The notes: generated by a model not told the origin, from the sequence alone. A DNA stretch of 17,913 nt from Bacillota bacterium (GCA_023435645.1 JAEYRK010000084.1:1-17913), one strand, 5' to 3'; shown: positions 1 to 7,134, counted from the first letter of the stretch. Made by a program: numbers and translations.

Positions 1-1236
1 GAAATCACTGTCTTAACGACTGAAGATGAGCTTACGGATGAATTGCTGGCAGGGCAGAAGGGTACGATCCTGGTAAAGGAGACTCCGTTCTATGCAACCA
101 GCGGTGGACAGGCTGCCGATACCGGAATCATCAGAACAGTGGACTCAGAGTTTATGGTAGAGGATACCATTAAGCTGCAGGGTGGTAAAGTCGGTCATGT
201 TGGAGAAGTGATAAAGGGTATCTTCAAGGTGAAGGATCAGGTCACCTTAGAGGTGAAGGCATCCCAGAGAACAGCCACAGCAAAGAACCATAGTGCTACC
301 CATCTCCTTCAGAAGGCCTTACGAACGGTTTTAGGCTCCCATGTAGAGCAGGCAGGCTCCTTAGTAACTGAGGACCGTTTACGCTTTGATTTCACTCATT
401 TCTCCGCTCTGACTCCCGAGGAGATTAGTAAGGTAGAAGCCTTGGTGAACGAGCAGATAGGTAATCATCTCACTGTTAGCACGAAGGTTATGAATCTGGA
501 GGATGCAAAGAAGGAAGGCGCCATGGCTTTATTTGGCGAGAAATATACAGAGAATGTCCGTGTCGTTACCATGGGTGAATACAGCAAGGAGCTTTGCGGT
601 GGAACCCATGTAAGCAATACCGGTGTGATTACGGTATTTAAAATCGTATCAGAGACAGGAATCGCCGCCGGTGTCAGAAGAATAGAGGCCCTGACCGGTA
701 ATGGGGTATTAAACTTCTACAAGGAGCTGGAAGATGAGCTACATGCAGCTGCAAAGGCCGCAAAGGCAGAGCCTGCACAGCTGACCGGAAGAATTGAAAG
801 CTATCTGGAGGAAATCAAGTCCCTCCGTTCAGAAAATGAGAAGCTTAAGAGCAAGCTGGCGAATAATGCCCTGGGTGATGTAATGAAGCAGGTAACAGAG
901 GTTAAGGGAGTAAAATTACTTGCAGCCAAGGTGCCGGAGCTGGATATGAACGGTCTCCGTAATCTGGGGGATCAGCTGAAGGAAAAGCTTGGGGATGGAG
1001 TAGTTGTACTGGCTTCCTCTACAGCACCGGACAAGGTGAGCCTACTTGCCATGGCCAGTGAGGCTGCAATGGCGAAGGGTGCTCATTCCGGCAACCTGAT
1101 CAAGGAGCTGGCTTCCTTTGTAGGTGGTGGCGGTGGTGGAAAACCGAATATGGCTCAGGCCGGCGGTAAGAAAGCAGCCGGAATAGATACAGCAATCGCC
1201 AAGGCAAAGGACGTACTAGACACGCAAATCAAATAA
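1..1236 (+). CDS. alaS: Alanine--tRNA ligase, C-terminal part (5' end outside window)
   Basis: AlaRS charges tRNA-Ala in the cytoplasm and hydrolyses mischarged Ser/Gly-tRNA. The frame is open from base 1, so the aminoacylation domain and true start lie upstream; 411 residues are visible. The editing domain is recognisable from the HSATH motif (HxxxH, His codons 289-291 and 301-303) and the CGGTH motif at 595-609, which together form the zinc site. An Arg/Glu-rich helix (SLRSENEKLKSKL) and then the C-Ala domain follow, ending in the family's glycine-rich loop (GGGGGGKPNMAQAGG) close to the terminus, so the 3' end is complete. No strong terminator follows; a 7-bp hairpin at 1290-1323 lacks a T-tract. 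The identification is very secure because the editing motifs, C-Ala loop and ending all fit. Confidence 0.97.
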   Translation, partial: EITVLTTEDELTDELLAGQKGTILVKETPFYATSGGQAADTGIIRTVDSEFMVEDTIKLQGGKVGHVGEVIKGIFKVKDQVTLEVKASQRTATAKNHSATHLLQKALRTVLGSHVEQAGSLVTEDRLRFDFTHFSALTPEEISKVEALVNEQIGNHLTVSTKVMNLEDAKKEGAMALFGEKYTENVRVVTMGEYSKELCGGTHVSNTGVITVFKIVSETGIAAGVRRIEALTGNGVLNFYKELEDELHAAAKAAKAEPAQLTGRIESYLEEIKSLRSENEKLKSKLANNALGDVMKQVTEVKGVKLLAAKVPELDMNGLRNLGDQLKEKLGDGVVVLASSTAPDKVSLLAMASEAAMAKGAHSGNLIKELASFVGGGGGGKPNMAQAGGKKAAGIDTAIAKAKDVLDTQIK

Positions 1237-1392
1237 TTAGCAGGAGGAAGGGTAGTTCCTTTTGTATTAGTTTAGCTCATATCATACGTAGGTTGTGGTA
1301 GAGAGAATGCCCTGCTACAACCTTATGTATTACAAGGCCTGGGACTAAGTGAAAAATCAATCAGACCTTGGACAAAAGTTAAGAAAAATTAG

Positions 1393-1420
1393 TTGACGAA
1401 ATTGAAATATATGTTATAAT
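1393..1420 (+). promoter_or_regulatory. Vegetative (sigma-A type) promoter of rpsU
   Basis: The -35 box TTGACG (1393-1398) and perfect -10 box TATAAT (1415-1420) are separated by 16 bp, close to the sigma-A consensus. The expected transcription start is near 1427, giving a leader of about 73 nt before the rpsU start codon. This is the clearest vegetative promoter in the left half of the window and makes rpsU its own transcription unit, separate from alaS. Confidence 0.85.
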
Positions 1421-1450
1421 CTTTTTAGTGCTATTCAAAAAATACCCAAA

Positions 1451-1477
1451 CAGTTGTATACGCACAATACACAACTG
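1451..1477 (+). promoter_or_regulatory. Hairpin in the rpsU 5' leader, just before the RBS
   Basis: The arms CAGTTGT (1451-1457) and ACAACTG (1471-1477) pair perfectly over 7 bp, and the stem can be extended inward by about 3 bp with one mismatch. The 3' arm ends directly against the ribosome binding site region (GGAGGGAGG, 1478-1486). A structure there could modulate ribosome access, as in autoregulated ribosomal-protein leaders, but a regulatory role is inference. I recognise no named leader family. Confidence 0.4.
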
Positions 1478-1499
1478 GAGGGAGGTTAGGTGTGAGACT

Positions 1500-1673
1500 A
1501 TGTCAAATGTTATTGTAAAAGACAATGAGACTTTAGACAGTGCTCTCCGCAGATTCAAAAGAAACTGCGCGAAAGCCGGTATCCAGCAGGAGATCCGCAA
1601 GAGGGAGCATTATGAGAAGCCGAGCGTAAGACGTAAGAAGAAGTCTGAAGCGGCAAGAAAACGTAAATATTAA
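1500..1673 (+). CDS. rpsU: 30S ribosomal protein S21
   Basis: This is a small basic protein of the 30S subunit platform, near the mRNA exit channel and the anti-Shine-Dalgarno region. The product is 57 residues, the usual bS21 length. It has the family's N-terminal strand (SNVIVKDNETLDSALRRFKR), a conserved central REHYEKPS segment and a Lys/Arg-rich tail ending KRKY. The ATG at 1500 is chosen because a strong GGAGG site lies at 1478-1486; an in-frame GTG upstream at 1428 falls at the predicted transcript start and has no RBS. The gene has its own promoter and terminator. The yqeY gene that often follows rpsU in Firmicutes is not here; a repeat cluster lies downstream instead. Confidence 0.97.
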   Translation: MSNVIVKDNETLDSALRRFKRNCAKAGIQQEIRKREHYEKPSVRRKKKSEAARKRKY

Positions 1674-1685
1674 TCCATGATAAGA

Positions 1686-1716
1686 ACTCTCAATGAGAAA
1701 TCATTGAGAGTTTTTT
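1686..1716 (+). terminator. Rho-independent terminator of rpsU
   Basis: The arms ACTCTCAATGA (1686-1696) and TCATTGAGAGT (1701-1711) pair perfectly over 11 bp. The loop is a GAAA tetraloop and six T residues follow (1711-1716). It lies 13 bp after the rpsU stop codon, a textbook intrinsic terminator. Confidence 0.95.
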
Positions 1717-1739
1717 GCGTGAAAGCCAAGTGAGCGACA

Positions 1740-1879
1740 CTCCTCACAGAACCGGAAAACGGGAAGCGTTTTCCGGTTACAAATAAGAACCCCGCCCGTG
1801 GCAAGTTTACTCGCCGAAGGGCGGGTTCTTAGTTGTAACTGTGAGAAGTGCATCGCACTTTAATCAGTTCTGTGAGGAG
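1740..1879. repeat. Large imperfect inverted repeat at the left edge of the cluster
   Basis: Outer arms CTCCTCACAGAAC (1740-1752) and GTTCTGTGAGGAG (1867-1879) are perfect 13-bp complements. Moving inward, GTTACAAATAAGAACC faces GGTTCTTAGTTGTAAC with one mismatch. The centre is module A (1784-1831). Between the outer and inner arms, the left side holds a stem AACCGGAAAAC/GTTTTCCGGTT (1750-1778, 11 bp), whereas the right side holds the usual AAGTGC/GCACTT stem. The whole 140 bp therefore behaves as one nested palindrome with two different side stems. Confidence 0.8.
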
Positions 1880-1900
1880 AGGGAAGCGAGCGGGCCCACG

Positions 1901-1935
1901 ATCCCCATAAATTTGCATAGCAAATTCATGGGGAT
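1901..1935. repeat. Module C dyad, unit 1 (flipped relative to units 2 and 3)
   Basis: The arms begin ATCCCCATAAATTTGC and end GCAAATTCATGGGGAT around a 3-nt ATA loop. Read on the minus strand, the arms are identical to the plus-strand arms of the same dyad at 2059-2093 and 2218-2252. Only the loop differs (TAT against CCC). Confidence 0.8.
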
Positions 1936-2320
1936 GCGAAAGAGAGAACCCCGCCCGTGGCAAGTTTACTCGCCGAAGGGCGGGTTCTTATTTGTAACTG
2001 TGAGAAGTGCATCGCACTTATGCAGTTCTGTGAGGAGAGGGAAGCGAGCGAGCCCACGATCCCCATGAATTTGCCCCGCAAATTTATGGGGATGCGAAAG
2101 AGAGAACCCCGCCCGTGGCAAGTTTACTTGCCGAAGGGAGGGTTCTTATTTGTAACTGAGAGAAGTGCATCGCACTTTAATCAGTTCTGTGAGGAGAGGG
2201 AAGCGAGCGGGCCCACGATCCCCATGAATTTGCCCCGCAAATTTATGGGGATGCGTAAGATAAGAACCCCGCCCGTGGCAAGTTTACTTGCCGCCGCCCC
2301 ATAAACTTTCCCCATCCATA

Positions 2321-2349
2321 GTCTACAAATCCTGCGAAAATCATATATT
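2321..2349 (+). promoter_or_regulatory. Candidate sigma-E (mother-cell sporulation) promoter for yqfC-yqfD
   Basis: GTCTACA (2321-2327) and CATATATT (2342-2349) are separated by 14 bp. Each differs by one base from the sigma-E consensus as I know it (GHATANN, about 14 bp, CATACANT). The predicted start is near 2356, 30 bp before the yqfC ATG and just outside the repeat cluster. In Bacillus subtilis, yqfC and yqfD are sporulation genes assigned to the sigma-E regulon, so location and function agree. The call is a by-eye motif match. Confidence 0.5.
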
Positions 2350-2385
2350 ATTAACAGTATCTGCAAAGGATTGAAGGGGGAAGCT

Positions 2386-2760
2386 ATGGGTATACGGGCA
2401 AAAAACCTGAAATCATCCCATGAAAAGTTCAAGAAAGATGCAAAAAACACCCTATACCAGGGTTTGGATACAAAGAAAAAGAAGAAGCCCGAGTCAAGAT
2501 TATCCTGTATGGAGGAACTTTCCAATGTCCTGAATCTACCGGCAGACATCCTCGCCGGAGCTCCGATTATTACGGCCACCGGCCGGAATGATATCTGTCT
2601 TGAGAATTATAAGGGAATTATCGAATATAATGACAGCTTGATCAAGGTACAGACGAAGGCTTGTAAGATCTGCATTGAAGGTAGGAAGCTCAATATTTTA
2701 TATTTTACTGAGGATGAAATGAGGATTACCGGCTATATTCAGGCGATCTATTACCAATGA
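2386..2760 (+). CDS. yqfC: Sporulation protein YqfC family
   Basis: This is a 124-residue member of the YqfC family, small proteins of unknown biochemistry encoded directly before yqfD in spore formers. The conserved C-terminal part (about residues 45-124) holds an ENYKGIIEYNDSLIKVQT stretch and the ITGYIQAIYY ending. The N-terminal 40 or so residues form a Lys-rich extension with a run of five lysines (about residues 31-35); the Bacillus protein is shorter, near 93 residues. ATG 2386 is preferred over the in-frame TTG at 2371 because GAAGGGGGA (2373-2381) is correctly spaced before the ATG. A sigma-E-like promoter lies upstream and yqfD follows after 34 bp, so the two are probably co-transcribed in the mother cell. 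Confidence 0.85.
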   Translation: MGIRAKNLKSSHEKFKKDAKNTLYQGLDTKKKKKPESRLSCMEELSNVLNLPADILAGAPIITATGRNDICLENYKGIIEYNDSLIKVQTKACKICIEGRKLNILYFTEDEMRITGYIQAIYYQ

Positions 2761-2794
2761 TGGTCAGAAGAACCAATAGGCTGGAGGTAATCGC

Positions 2795-4036
2795 ATGCTG
2801 AAAAAATTACTGAGCTGGCTCCGAGGGTACCTTACCGTGAAAATTCACGGGACCTCACCCGAGCGCTTTATTAACCGCTGCTGCAATAAGCAGATTTATC
2901 TATGGAATCTGATCAAGAACGGTGATGATTATCAATTCCAGATCTCCGTTAAAAATTATAAGAAGCTGAAGCCCATAGCAAAGAAAACAGGTCTGATACC
3001 CAGAATATACAGAAGGCACGGTCTTCCGTTTTTTCTCCATCGCTATCGGAAAAGAAAGGGTTTTTTTATCGGCATCCTAATCTGCGGTATTACCGTCTAT
3101 ATGATGTCGCTGTTCATCTGGGATATCAATATCATGGGAGGCTCTAAGTATACTCCGGAAGCAATGATCAAATTTCTTAAGGACAATGAAATCTATACCG
3201 GGATACGGAAGAAGAAGGTGGATTGCCAGGAAATAGAAGAAACCATACGACTTGCCTATAAGGATATCGGGTGGGTATCTGCAGAGATAAAGGGAACCAG
3301 ACTGATTGTGAAAATTACAGAGACCAATATGCCGGTACCGATCGTAGAGGCTACGGCTCCCAGTCATATTGTGGCTACGAAGGACGCGATTGTGAAAAGC
3401 ATAATAACCAGGACGGGAACGCCCCTTGTGAAGCCCGGAGATGTTGTGAAGAAAGGGGATATTCTTGTATCCGGCATCAGAACCATCATGGATGATTTTG
3501 GTCTGGTTCTGGAGAAGCAGCCGGTGATTGCCAGTGCTACAATTCAATCTAAGTCCTTTTATGATTATCGTGACAGCTTTTCCATGAATCATATGGTAAA
3601 GGAATATACGGGAAATTCAAAAAAAGGCTATTATATCACCCTGGCTGATAAAAAAATATTTTTACATAATCCTAGTAATCACTTTACAAAGTATGATATA
3701 ATTGTGGATGAAAATACGCTTCATGTGACGGATTCCTTCTACCTTCCCTTTCAATACGGGAAAATAACAATCCGTGAATATAATGAAGCAGTACAGACCT
3801 ATACGGAGGAGGAAGCAACCTCGATCGCGAAGGACAGGTTAAAAAGATATTTTGATCGTTTAGCAGAAAATGGAGTTTTAATTCTTGAAAATAATGTTAC
3901 AATAACTATAAGAAATAATGTCTGTGTGACCCAGGGCAGAATTGTTGTAGAGGAACCGGCATGGGAATATCGGACCATAGATGAGAGTGAGTGGAGGATC
4001 GAACAAATAGATGAGCATAATGGAATCAATCATTGA
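2795..4036 (+). CDS. yqfD: Sporulation protein YqfD
   Basis: YqfD is a membrane protein needed in the later (engulfment/stage IV) part of sporulation in Bacillus; its biochemical role is not settled. The product is 413 residues, near the usual family length. A basic N-terminal domain (residues 1-89) is followed by a single hydrophobic segment (about 90-109, FIGILICGITVYMMSLFIW). Next comes a POTRA-like stretch starting INIMGGSKYTPEAM, and then a long extracytoplasmic part with the KPGDVVKKGDILVSG motif, which resembles a lipoyl/barrel-sandwich hairpin. GGAGGT at 2783-2788 sits 6 bp before the ATG. The last 26 bases overlap the start of phoH, which suggests translational coupling. Confidence 0.93.
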   Translation: MLKKLLSWLRGYLTVKIHGTSPERFINRCCNKQIYLWNLIKNGDDYQFQISVKNYKKLKPIAKKTGLIPRIYRRHGLPFFLHRYRKRKGFFIGILICGITVYMMSLFIWDINIMGGSKYTPEAMIKFLKDNEIYTGIRKKKVDCQEIEETIRLAYKDIGWVSAEIKGTRLIVKITETNMPVPIVEATAPSHIVATKDAIVKSIITRTGTPLVKPGDVVKKGDILVSGIRTIMDDFGLVLEKQPVIASATIQSKSFYDYRDSFSMNHMVKEYTGNSKKGYYITLADKKIFLHNPSNHFTKYDIIVDENTLHVTDSFYLPFQYGKITIREYNEAVQTYTEEEATSIAKDRLKRYFDRLAENGVLILENNVTITIRNNVCVTQGRIVVEEPAWEYRTIDESEWRIEQIDEHNGINH

Positions 4037-5078
4037 TATACCTGCAGAGCATGAAAAGAATGTGTTTGGCGGATTCGATGCCTATGTGAAGATTATTGAG
4101 AAGACCTTAAATGTAACTGTAATTGCCAGAAACGGTGAGATCAAGGTGATCGGAAGTACGGATGGGGTTTCAAAAGCAAAGAGTGTTTTCTTACAGCTCT
4201 TAGAGCTATCCAAGCGGGGTAATACCATAACCGAACAGAATGTAAATTATGCTTTATCCTTAAGCTTTGAAGAAAAGGAAAAGGCAATTGTTGAGATTGA
4301 TAAGGATCTAATCTGTCATACCATAAACGGTAAGCCGATTAAGCCAAAGACGATCGGACAAAAGGCTTATGTGGACCAGATCAGGAATCGAATGATCGTA
4401 TTCGGTATCGGTCCGGCCGGGACGGGTAAGACCTATCTTGCTATGGCGATGGGGATTACTGCCTTCAAAAATGATGAAGTGAATAAAATCATTCTGACCC
4501 GCCCTGCGATAGAAGCGGGTGAAAAGCTTGGCTTCCTTCCCGGAGATTTACAAAGTAAGGTGGATCCTTACCTTCGCCCCTTATATGATGCACTTTATCA
4601 GATCATGGGACCGGAGGCTTATCTGAAGAATACCGAGAAGGGGCTGATCGAAGTAGCACCCCTAGCTTACATGAGGGGAAGAACCCTGGATAATGCCTTT
4701 ATCATATTGGATGAAGCTCAGAATACGACGCCGGCACAGATGAAGATGTTCCTAACCAGAATTGGCTTTGGTTCCAAGGTCGTCATCACCGGTGATCTGA
4801 CTCAGAAGGACCTTCCTTCCGGAACACAATCGGGTCTGGATGTCGCGATTAAGGTACTAAATAAGATAGAGGATATTGGCTTTTCCTACCTGACCAGCCA
4901 GGATGTTGTCCGTCATCCTCTGGTACAGAAGATTGTTAAAGCATATGATTCCTATGAGGAGAGACAGAAGCGCTTTGAGAATGGGAAGAATGATCAAGGC
5001 AAATTCAGAAAAATCACAAAGGGTATGTATAAAACTGAAAAAATCAGGGGTAACCGTTATGAAAGTCGAAAAGGATAG
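4011..5078 (+). CDS. phoH: PhoH family P-loop ATPase
   Basis: This cytoplasmic nucleotide-binding protein of the PhoH/YbeZ type is functionally linked to the RNase YbeY and to RNA metabolism. It has an N-terminal KH-like segment (about residues 20-70), Walker A GPAGTGKT (134-141), TRPAIEAGEKLGFLPGDL downstream of it, Walker B IILDEAQN (231-238) and the GDLTQKDLP sensor motif (261-269). At 355 residues it is somewhat longer than the usual 320, owing to a Lys/Arg-rich tail after about residue 315. ATG 4011 is chosen because GGAGGA (3993-3998) lies 12 bp upstream; ATG 4020 is an alternative. It overlaps yqfD by 26 bp and the next gene by 20 bp, so a single polycistronic message is likely. Confidence 0.95.
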   Translation: MSIMESIIDIPAEHEKNVFGGFDAYVKIIEKTLNVTVIARNGEIKVIGSTDGVSKAKSVFLQLLELSKRGNTITEQNVNYALSLSFEEKEKAIVEIDKDLICHTINGKPIKPKTIGQKAYVDQIRNRMIVFGIGPAGTGKTYLAMAMGITAFKNDEVNKIILTRPAIEAGEKLGFLPGDLQSKVDPYLRPLYDALYQIMGPEAYLKNTEKGLIEVAPLAYMRGRTLDNAFIILDEAQNTTPAQMKMFLTRIGFGSKVVITGDLTQKDLPSGTQSGLDVAIKVLNKIEDIGFSYLTSQDVVRHPLVQKIVKAYDSYEERQKRFENGKNDQGKFRKITKGMYKTEKIRGNRYESRKG

Positions 5079-6543
5079 TGTGAAAACAAATAAGCTTCAC
5101 ACGCAAGGGAACACTATTTCAGAAGAAACACAAAATGAAGATTTAATGACCGAGAAGGCACAGGGGGCCATGTTATTTACCCTGATGCCCGTTCTATCCC
5201 TATTGGCCATCATTTTATTGGGTCTGATTAAGGATGCGTCAATATTGGAGATAGCAAAAATCGGGACACTAACCTTGATCTTAACAGCAGCATCAGTTTT
5301 CTTTATCCGGCTTCAGGAAGAACATATTCTTAAAAGAAAATATGCAAAAAGCATCATCATTACAGGCTATCTGATTTCCATACTGTTAATCATGCTTCCG
5401 ATCAAACCGGAGCTCTATAGCTTCTGGATGATCGGGGGCTTGCTGATTGCGATGCTGGTGGATGTGAAGCTTGGTCTTTTGATCTACTTTAATTTGACTT
5501 TTATTTTAAGTGTGACTACGACACTTCCACCGGAGACAACCATTCATTTTCTGATTCTCGGAGTATTGATGTGTCTTTTGGCAGGGTCCCTAAGGAATAG
5601 TGCTACTGTGATCTATGCGGCAGTTATCCTCTTGTCCACAAATGTAACGCTGGCCTTTGTTATCAATAATTTTATTTTTGATGCAAGCTCCGGTCACAAT
5701 TATCTTTCCTCCTTCTTCAGTATCTTAGCGGTCCTGGTTACCGCCTTTTTACTGTCATCTGTTTATGATAGAATTACAGTAGGAAGCGGAGAAGAGGTAG
5801 AGCAGTTGGATTACCCGGTGCAGGGGGAGCATAAACCGACTCAGCCAGAGGAAAACTCCACTGCTGAAGGACAAAAGGTGAATGCGATGGCAGTGGCGCC
5901 TGCTGACCAGGGTACTCCTGCGATTAACGATGAGGATAACATGGATGAGGACTCCACAGAGCATAGAACAATCCATTCAACGCACCAGGAGGAACAGTCC
6001 CTGTCTGCATACCGCCGAGGGTTAAGGACAAGCTGCGAACTGTTAGCAAATCCGGATAATAGCCTGTTGCAGAGTCTAAAGGAGCAGAACAAAGCTGTTT
6101 ACGAGCATTCCCTTCTGATTGGTGATATCTCAGGACGGGCTGCTGTACAGATCGGTGCAGATGAGCTGCTTGCCAGGACAGGTGGCTATTATCATGAAAT
6201 CGGTAAGCTGAGGGGTAGAGATTATATCCTGGAGGGCTTAAGTATAGCTGAGGAGTATTCCTTCCCAAGGGAGCTGATTTCAATTATACGACAGCATAAT
6301 ATCAAGCATGAGAAGCCCACCTCCGTGGAGGCTGCCATTGTGATGCTGACGGACACGGTTTTAGCAACGATAGAGTACATAAGAAAAACAGAGGATAAAA
6401 AATTTACTGTGGATAAAATAGTTGAAAATATATTCCAGATGAGAATGGACAAAGGAACCTTTGACGAATCCGGCTTATCCCTTAAGGATTACAAGGTTTT
6501 GAAGGAGTTTTACCGGAAGGAATTTCAGAACTCCATAGAATAG
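5059..6543 (+). CDS. PgpH/YqfF-like 7TM-HD protein, short and divergent
   Basis: The gene sits where yqfF (pgpH) stands in Firmicutes. PgpH is a membrane c-di-AMP phosphodiesterase of about 700 residues: one TM helix, an extracellular 7TMR-HDED domain, 7 TM helices and a cytoplasmic HD domain. This product is only 494 residues. TM helices start at about residue 36 and fill 36-236, with no room for the extracellular domain. A polar linker of about 90 residues (244-335) follows, then the HD domain. The HD motif reads YYHEIGK (His379-Glu380) instead of HD. The segment carrying the next His (SHVKDG in PgpH) is missing, and the HH pair is HN (413-414). His350 and Asp432 remain. Hydrolase activity is therefore doubtful. 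ATG 5059 is used because AGGGGT precedes it; longer in-frame starts lie inside phoH. Confidence 0.85.
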   Translation: MKVEKDSVKTNKLHTQGNTISEETQNEDLMTEKAQGAMLFTLMPVLSLLAIILLGLIKDASILEIAKIGTLTLILTAASVFFIRLQEEHILKRKYAKSIIITGYLISILLIMLPIKPELYSFWMIGGLLIAMLVDVKLGLLIYFNLTFILSVTTTLPPETTIHFLILGVLMCLLAGSLRNSATVIYAAVILLSTNVTLAFVINNFIFDASSGHNYLSSFFSILAVLVTAFLLSSVYDRITVGSGEEVEQLDYPVQGEHKPTQPEENSTAEGQKVNAMAVAPADQGTPAINDEDNMDEDSTEHRTIHSTHQEEQSLSAYRRGLRTSCELLANPDNSLLQSLKEQNKAVYEHSLLIGDISGRAAVQIGADELLARTGGYYHEIGKLRGRDYILEGLSIAEEYSFPRELISIIRQHNIKHEKPTSVEAAIVMLTDTVLATIEYIRKTEDKKFTVDKIVENIFQMRMDKGTFDESGLSLKDYKVLKEFYRKEFQNSIE

Positions 6544-6636
6544 CTTCTGCGGGATATTCAATGAATAGCTCAATATAGGATCAACAGGAAGGTATCATTG
6601 CATGGTATCCTCCGGTAGGGGAAAGGAGGGTCTTTC

Positions 6637-7134
6637 ATGACCTTTCATATTGAAAATGAGGCCAGTGTAGCACTGGATTTTAATTATGAGGAATTATTAA
6701 GACGAGTGATGGAGGAATGCCTTAATTATGAGGATTGCCCCTATGAAGCGGAAATTAGTCTCCTTCTTACGGATAATAAGGAGATCAGGGAAATTAACAG
6801 GGAATTCAGAAATAAAGATTCGGTTACGGATGTTTTGTCCTTCCCGACAATAGAGTACCCGACACCGGGAGATTTTTCAGACCTGGAGGAGGCAGTGGAA
6901 GAATACTTTCATCCGGAAACAGGAGAATTGATCCTGGGGGATATCGTAATATCGCTTGAGCGGGCGTTAGAACAGGCAGAAGAATATGGACATCCGATGG
7001 TACGGGAGCTGGCCTTCCTTACTGCTCACAGTATGCTTCATCTGATGGGCTATGACCATATGGAAGAGGAAGAACGGGGCATCATGGAGATGAAACAGGA
7101 GGAAATCCTTCAAAGACTGGGTATTTCCAGATAA
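6637..7134 (+). CDS. ybeY: Endoribonuclease YbeY (16S rRNA maturation)
   Basis: YbeY is a metal-dependent RNase acting in 16S rRNA 3' maturation and ribosome quality control. The product is 165 residues, normal for the family. The zinc motif HSMLHLMGYDH carries the three ligands His131, His135 and His141. Upstream, KDSVTDVLSFP (60-70) and ELILGDIVISL (97-107) are typical conserved blocks. AAAGGAGGG at 6622-6630 lies 6 bp before the ATG. It follows the PgpH-like gene by 93 bp with no terminator, so it probably continues the phoH operon; phoH and ybeY are frequent partners. The dgkA, cdd and era genes that often come next in Bacillus are absent. Confidence 0.96.
   Translation: MTFHIENEASVALDFNYEELLRRVMEECLNYEDCPYEAEISLLLTDNKEIREINREFRNKDSVTDVLSFPTIEYPTPGDFSDLEEAVEEYFHPETGELILGDIVISLERALEQAEEYGHPMVRELAFLTAHSMLHLMGYDHMEEEERGIMEMKQEEILQRLGISR

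Larger units (their letters stand above)
1740..2293. repeat. Cluster of about 160-bp tandem repeats made of three palindromic modules
   Basis: This gene-free block lies between rpsU and yqfC. AGAACCCCGCCC recurs at 1786, 1945, 2103 and 2263, giving unit lengths of 159, 158 and 160 bp. Each full unit has module A (a stem with arms like AGAACCCCGCCC and GGGCGGGTTCT around an inner GGC/GCC stem), module B (stem AAGTGC-ATC-GCACTT within AACTG/CAGTT) and module C (a 35-bp dyad with 16-nt arms starting ATCCCCAT and ending ATGGGGAT). Modules are joined by a conserved linker containing GAGAGGGAAGCGAGCG. The left edge (1740-1783) is an inverted, variant B module. The right edge stops inside module A at about 2293. 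Open frames through the block are unlikely to be genes, since they simply re-read the repeat. No transposase is present. REP-like or MITE-like elements are possible, but I recognise no named family. Confidence 0.9.

Noticed and set aside
1290..1323. Hairpin AGGTTGT/ACAACCT as an alaS terminator
   Set aside because: Only 7 bp, with a 20-nt loop and no T-tract afterwards.
1841..2304. Overlapping open frames of 75 and 115 codons through the repeat cluster
   Set aside because: They re-read the same repeat units (recurring EREASGPTIPMN and EPRPWQVY strings), lack ribosome binding sites and end inside repeats; best explained as repeat artefacts.
2181..2579. Minus-strand open frame of 132 codons across the repeats and the yqfC 5' end
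   Set aside because: It overlaps a well-supported gene, half of it is palindromic repeat, and its composition (FFFFF runs from the Lys tract) shows it is a shadow.
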